Part shown: positions 59,767 to 64,000 of the stretch, piece by piece
Numbering within the stretch: position 1 is the first letter of the stretch
Layout of the letters: every line of letters begins with the position of its first letter
Assembly: GCA_947462335.1 (NCBI GenBank)
Contig: OX381721.1
Coordinates: 6,138,001 to 6,202,000, forward strand
Direction: 5' to 3'
Source of the DNA: Harmothoe impar
Lineage: Eukaryota > Annelida > Polychaeta > Phyllodocida > Polynoidae
DNA length: 64,000 nucleotides
Notes under the pieces: model-generated
The model's input: the letters and a program-made list of their open reading frames with translations, nothing else
Databases searched by the model: none
Told to the model about the DNA's origin: nothing
Made by a program: the position numbers and the translations under genes

Positions 59767-60192
59767 GTGTGTCTTAAATATTGGTGCACATATACAACTA
59801 TACTGTATGTGACAACAATGCATGGCATGCTTCTTTTGACATGAAATAAATATCTGAATGTATTCTGTACACAGAGTGCAATCCATGAAGATTGGTCTCT
59901 CTATTGACCTCACTCTAGTAGTGGCAGTGAAGGCCTGACCTTTGTGAGTCTAGCATTAATTATCAATGAGAAGATAAAGTACCAATCATATCGGCAGGTT
60001 AGAATGTACCTGCACGAAGAGTATCACTTAGTACTCTAGTGGCGATAATTTTCTGAATGTCACATCTGGAAGTCATCTAGTCAAGCAGTCCTGAAGTCAT
60101 GTGCTACCACAGACACCCATCCAGCCATGTCAGCTTGCTGTTAAGGCATTGTTCCTCAGATGCTCAAATGTGCTCTAAGCCTTTTATTATAG

Positions 60193-60803
60193 GTGGACAG
60201 TCGAGGGAAAAGGGTCCTTCAAAGGTTAAACTTAATTAAAAAATTGAGGTCATCAGCTTTCCAGTGATATATTTCATTAGCAGGTACCACTTCTAGTTTT
60301 TGACAATTGGCTCCTTGAATATGTGTGGGTTCTGTCCAATCTTAAATGCCAATAAGCTCTATCTAACTTTGTTTTAGAGATATCTCTATCTAATTAGCAT
60401 AATTATGAAAATTCCCAAATATCCAAACTTTTTCAAACATTTGGTCACAGTTTTTAATCTTAAAATAGGATTTACACTCTGTTTTCAGCATAGAAATCTT
60501 TAAGAGGCCTGTAATCACTAATATCTTGAAAAATTCCATCTAAAATGAAAATTATGTTTCCATGGCAACCAACAAGTGCAAAAACACCAATTTAGGCCCA
60601 AAAACGTTCTTTTTACATTCCAAATATGGAATGTTTTCACTAAAGTTGGAATTTTCTAAAGTGGGTTATTGTATTCTCCATCAAAAAGTAGTATAGAACA
60701 ATTTTTATGATATTTTGAACATTGTTGGCTATATGGAGCCCCCTGGTGGCCAAAGTTGGTACTAAAAATCCCCTGCGGGGTCCCTTTTCCCTTATTGATC
60801 CAC
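60193..60803. mobile_element. GTGGA-family TIR element, solo copy in R2 (611 bp)
   Basis: Same ends as the nested R1 element (GTGGACAGTCGAGGGAAAAG; CCCTTTTCCCTTATTGATCCAC). Contains the uninterrupted GCATAATTATGAAAATTCCC that serves as the empty site for 47265-47876, and GTTTCCATGGCAAC at 60556-60569. Non-coding. Confidence 0.88.
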
Positions 60804-60982
60804 AAGATTAGGCTCTCAGAAAAATGTATGCATTTGTTTAAAATAATCACAGTATTAATGCAAGTATGTATGTGTACCAACAAACAGTGAATGAGAAATT
60901 TAATGGCTGACATCAACTGTCAGAAAAATGCAGAGCCATGCAATGTTTTGGCATTGGCATTCCTATCACCCATAAATCAATA

Positions 60983-61699
60983 GGGTAAAGTGCCCATGAG
61001 TCGGCCACCTGTGCCTGTTTTCCCCCTTTGAGCTGTTCTGGGAGCTATTTTGTGATGTGCTAGGCAGTCTGGCCCACTCATAAATGGATGCGTATGTTTT
61101 TCTGAAGTGCCAGGCATTCCAGACAATGAGGTCCCAAATTTTCAATCCAAGTATGTGGAGCTATATGGGCATCCAGTGCCTGATGTATTTAATTTTAGTG
61201 CATCAGTACCTTGAGTCAACCACTGTGGTACCTTGAGTCAACCACCTTGGTACATTGATATAATCTTTGGTGAAGGTCACTGGTCTGCCAAATCACTCAG
61301 AAACTTCTTTTTTTTTAACTTGTTTCATTGTAAGAACATACCATTCTATAAAACATATGCGTTCTACAAATATGCATAGCAATGAATAACACCCAGGCTA
61401 CATGGACACAGATCTAAAAAAAAGGCCTATATTTGGGGATGTGGGATGAATTGTAGTATTCTTTAAGCTAAAAAGTGTACTGATAAGTGGAAATATACAG
61501 TAGTTTAGCCTCATGGCAGAGGGAGAAACAACTAAGCTCCAGAAAAGGTAACATAGGAGAACGCTTTATCTCCCCCCTTCCTTTCAATAAAAATAGGGAG
61601 AACCCCATTTCAACAGCTATTTAAAGTGACAATTTGGTGTTGAAAACATGGTAAAATGGTTGACTCAAGGAATATGGTCGACTCAAGGACACTTTACCC
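60983..61699. mobile_element. 717-bp GGGTAAAGTG element, TA target, R2
   Basis: Duplicate of 48451-49167 at the same position in the unit, so it was inserted before the R1/R2 duplication. Same length; TA flanks kept (60981-60982, 61700-61701). Confidence 0.88.
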
Positions 61700-61995
61700 T
61701 ACGCCAGAGATTTGTTCTCTCAGTGAGTGAGGGAGGGCAGAGGAAGGGCTAATGGGAAGGGATAAGTCAGGGGTGGGGTTTGAGTTATGGATTTGAGTGC
61801 AGCCCAACTGGAGTTTCAATGTAATGTCAGTGAATATCGTGGTTTAGGTCATCCCCACTATGCATACCACTCCAAGAATTAGTGTAGGATAGCCCTCTAC
61901 TATTTACAGTAGAAATTGTCTTTTTTCCAGGCTTCACAATATGTATTGACCCAGTAACGTATTTGATATAACCTAGTATTACCTACATTGCCTCT

Positions 61996-64000
61996 GTCCG
62001 TTTACATCCGCTCTACTCCTCTTTCTCCTCCCTCACCACATGCCGGAGCTCCTGAGGATTACAGTTAATCCCCGACCCTGTGTATTTATGGTGCCAGGAC
62101 CGCCATGTCATTGTGTAGCCGATGGGGGTGTGGACTTGTCTATACATAACATAGCACATCCACTGTCAGCCGCTGCCTCACGGAGACTATAGACCATCTG
62201 AGGAGCCTGTTTGTCAAACACCTTAGCGAGGTGTCTTCTTGATGGAACATTATCCTCTGCCTTAAGGACAATGTTAGAGCCACTAAATTTGTCATTTACT
62301 AATATTGCAGCTAGGCATTACCCCTCACACACCGTATCTTTCAATCAGTGACACAGTGCAGCGGCTTTCTCCCCCATCTCCTCCCCTACATGTCACTCCT
62401 CCGTCACAGTCAGTTCCTAACACACATACCTTCTTGTCATTTTATCCTCTATTTCAACCTCTCAAATCTTTGCATCAATCTTTTTTAGTTTTTTTGCCTC
62501 AGTTCTCAGATACTAGATTCATAAAACGTCTTTCAAATTTTGGACAAATTCTTTTATTTAGCTTTCACCAAGTCTTCAGAATGTAAAAGATGACTTTCAG
62601 ATTAGTACAGAAACCGCATCCTGAGAGACCCTAACCACTTTAAACTACACTTACTAGGATGAAAAGTTCCCTAATGAGTCAGCCTCATACTCATATATTT
62701 TAATAATCCCAATTTAGCGGCAAATCCATGAAAACCAGTCGGCTTATCAAAGAAAAAGTGTTAGAATACTGAAGAGAAATCATTTACTAGGAAATCAGTT
62801 GACTGTTAGCAATATGGCTAAAGGCTGAGCTATTCTGTCTATTCCCTGCTGATGCCTGAGACAGGCTCACCTAGTGAGATGTGACAGTACTACTTTCTGC
62901 TACTTACCTTAAGGTGCTTCCCAGTCGATAAACATCTTACCAGACTGCCACAGAGGGGTCTAATACCACAGAAAGCATGGTTAGGTGGTTTCTTGCCTTG
63001 AAGGGTGTCTTGGTTTCTCCCTACCTCAAGGGGTCAGCCTAAAAATAGACTCCAAATACATATGAGCCAGCATGAATATGCTCAAAAGTATGCACAACCT
63101 CCCTTAATAGTTTGGGGCACCAAACTTAATCCATCTGCTATAATCAATTCACCTTGGTCGGATTTTCTTCTTGCCACTCTTTAAAAGGCATGGTAAGAAT
63201 TGTACTTTGATGGTGGCTCAATTTTCATATCTGAGGGAAAGACAGAGACTTGAAAACGACTAGATCCCCTCCTGGCAACTACAATGTGGGCGACAATAAT
63301 TTCTTGATAATAGACATTCAAGACAGTAACATTAATACAGCAGAGGTGTGGGATTTGCCACCTCATCCATGCACTCTTGGTAACTTCCCCAAGCCCCTTA
63401 ACAGAGACTTGACAGATTTATTCCTCATCACAGTCAGCTAGACGTCACCGTCAACCCTGTTCAAAAGCGGGAAACTGACAAATCCTTCTGCTATAAGGAA
63501 ACTGACAAATCTGACCATATCATTAGCTGAAATTGAGTATTGCACAATCACCACGTAAAGTAAACAAAGCTGTATTTCTTTTGTTTCTACTTTTGCAGGG
63601 TGCAGACGGCAGAGTGTCTGCGGGTGCATTTTTCGCCCGATTTTTGACTGCCTTTTAACCCTCGTGCATTTCTTTGAAGGAAACAAAAATGTGTGAGATA
63701 ATGGATCCTTATCCAGTGCATTTAAATACTGTGGGCATTCGAGCTAACATCCAAATCTCAAGCAGTTGTAAACCACCCTTGTTCAGTCTAGTGAAACTGG
63801 GCCTCAAAGTGATGTGCTTCAATATTAATGTTTTTCAGATTCTTCCAAACAGTTCAAGAAAGGGTAAATAAAGTTCTAAAAGAAAAAGAATGTGGATTCA
63901 AAAATACCCATCGTGAGTGGGGGTTTAATTTTTACTGAAAAATAGCGGGAAAATATTCTACAATCACGTTTAGAATAGAGAATTTTCATCACGCAAAACA
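61996..64000. repeat. tandem-array unit 6, right part beyond the recent duplication
   Basis: A at 62.0-62.33 kb is close to R1/R2; after it identity drops. F lies at 62.4-62.67, G at 62.86-63.05, an I module at 63.39-63.56 and the GCAGACGGCAGAGTGTCTGC palindrome at 63.60 kb. Some 350 bp between 63.1 and 63.48 kb are absent from R1/R2. The window ends inside this unit. No gene seen. Confidence 0.6.

Larger units (their letters stand above)
49456..61995. repeat. recent tandem duplication, copy R2 (12.5 kb)
   Basis: Second copy of the R1 block in the same orientation. Differences from R1 are the insertions 53484-53694, 55351-55801, 58229-58452 and 58602-58886, retention of K at 59.04-59.36 kb and of the intact C site, and losses near 54.06 and 54.24 kb. 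It carries a single GTGGA element and the same 717-bp element. Confidence 0.85.

Noticed and set aside
36800..61995. R1/R2 as LTRs or internal parts of a giant element
   Set aside because: Blocks are 12.6 kb in direct, abutting orientation with no target duplication or coding core; tandem duplication explains them.

Overview
This looks like AT-rich intergenic or intronic DNA from an animal genome. Evidence: long stretches without coding potential, TA microsatellites, many non-autonomous DNA transposons with TA, TTAA, TWA or 4-6 bp target duplications, and one 5'-truncated non-LTR retrotransposon with a polyadenylation signal and A-tail. I cannot fix the species; a marine invertebrate is a guess. 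There is no intact, recognisable protein gene, no rRNA or tRNA, and no CRISPR or bacterial feature. Almost all short open frames fall in repeats or conflict between duplicate copies.

The main structure is an old tandem array. About six diverged units, each roughly 9-13 kb, repeat the same ordered landmarks, which I name L, K, C, D, B, A, F, G, I. Unit 1 runs about 2.6-12.4 kb, unit 2 about 12.4-24.6 kb, unit 3 about 24.6-35.1 kb, unit 4 about 35.2-46.5 kb, unit 5 about 46.5-59.0 kb and unit 6 from about 59.0 kb to the end. Positions are D at 4.83, 19.5, 27.1, 46.7 and 59.9 kb; B at 5.6, 27.75, 36.4, 49.2 and 61.7 kb; A at 6.3, 36.8, 49.5 and 62.0 kb; G at 9.4, 38.9, 51.5 and 62.9 kb.

On top of this lies one much younger tandem duplication: 36.8-49.45 kb (copy R1) and 49.46-62.0 kb (copy R2) are nearly identical, with breakpoints inside the A landmark. 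Because the units are paralogous, one copy often preserves the empty site of an element inserted in another. This lets several elements be delimited to the base: 43293-43852, 55351-55801, 53484-53694, 58229-58452, 48451-49167, 21861-23133 and a self-nested element at 47265-47876.

The most interesting signals are: (1) a splice-acceptor-like tract directly abutting GTGAGT and followed 37-48 nt later by another donor, kept in three diverged units, which is the architecture of a recursive splice site; (2) a terminal-inverted-repeat element inserted into a copy of itself, with the uninterrupted version in R2; (3) a foldback family whose termini are arrays of a 17-bp iteron; (4) an almost perfect 81-bp-arm palindrome; (5) RFX/X-box-like motifs inside transposons; (6) a roughly 170-bp module recurring about ten times.
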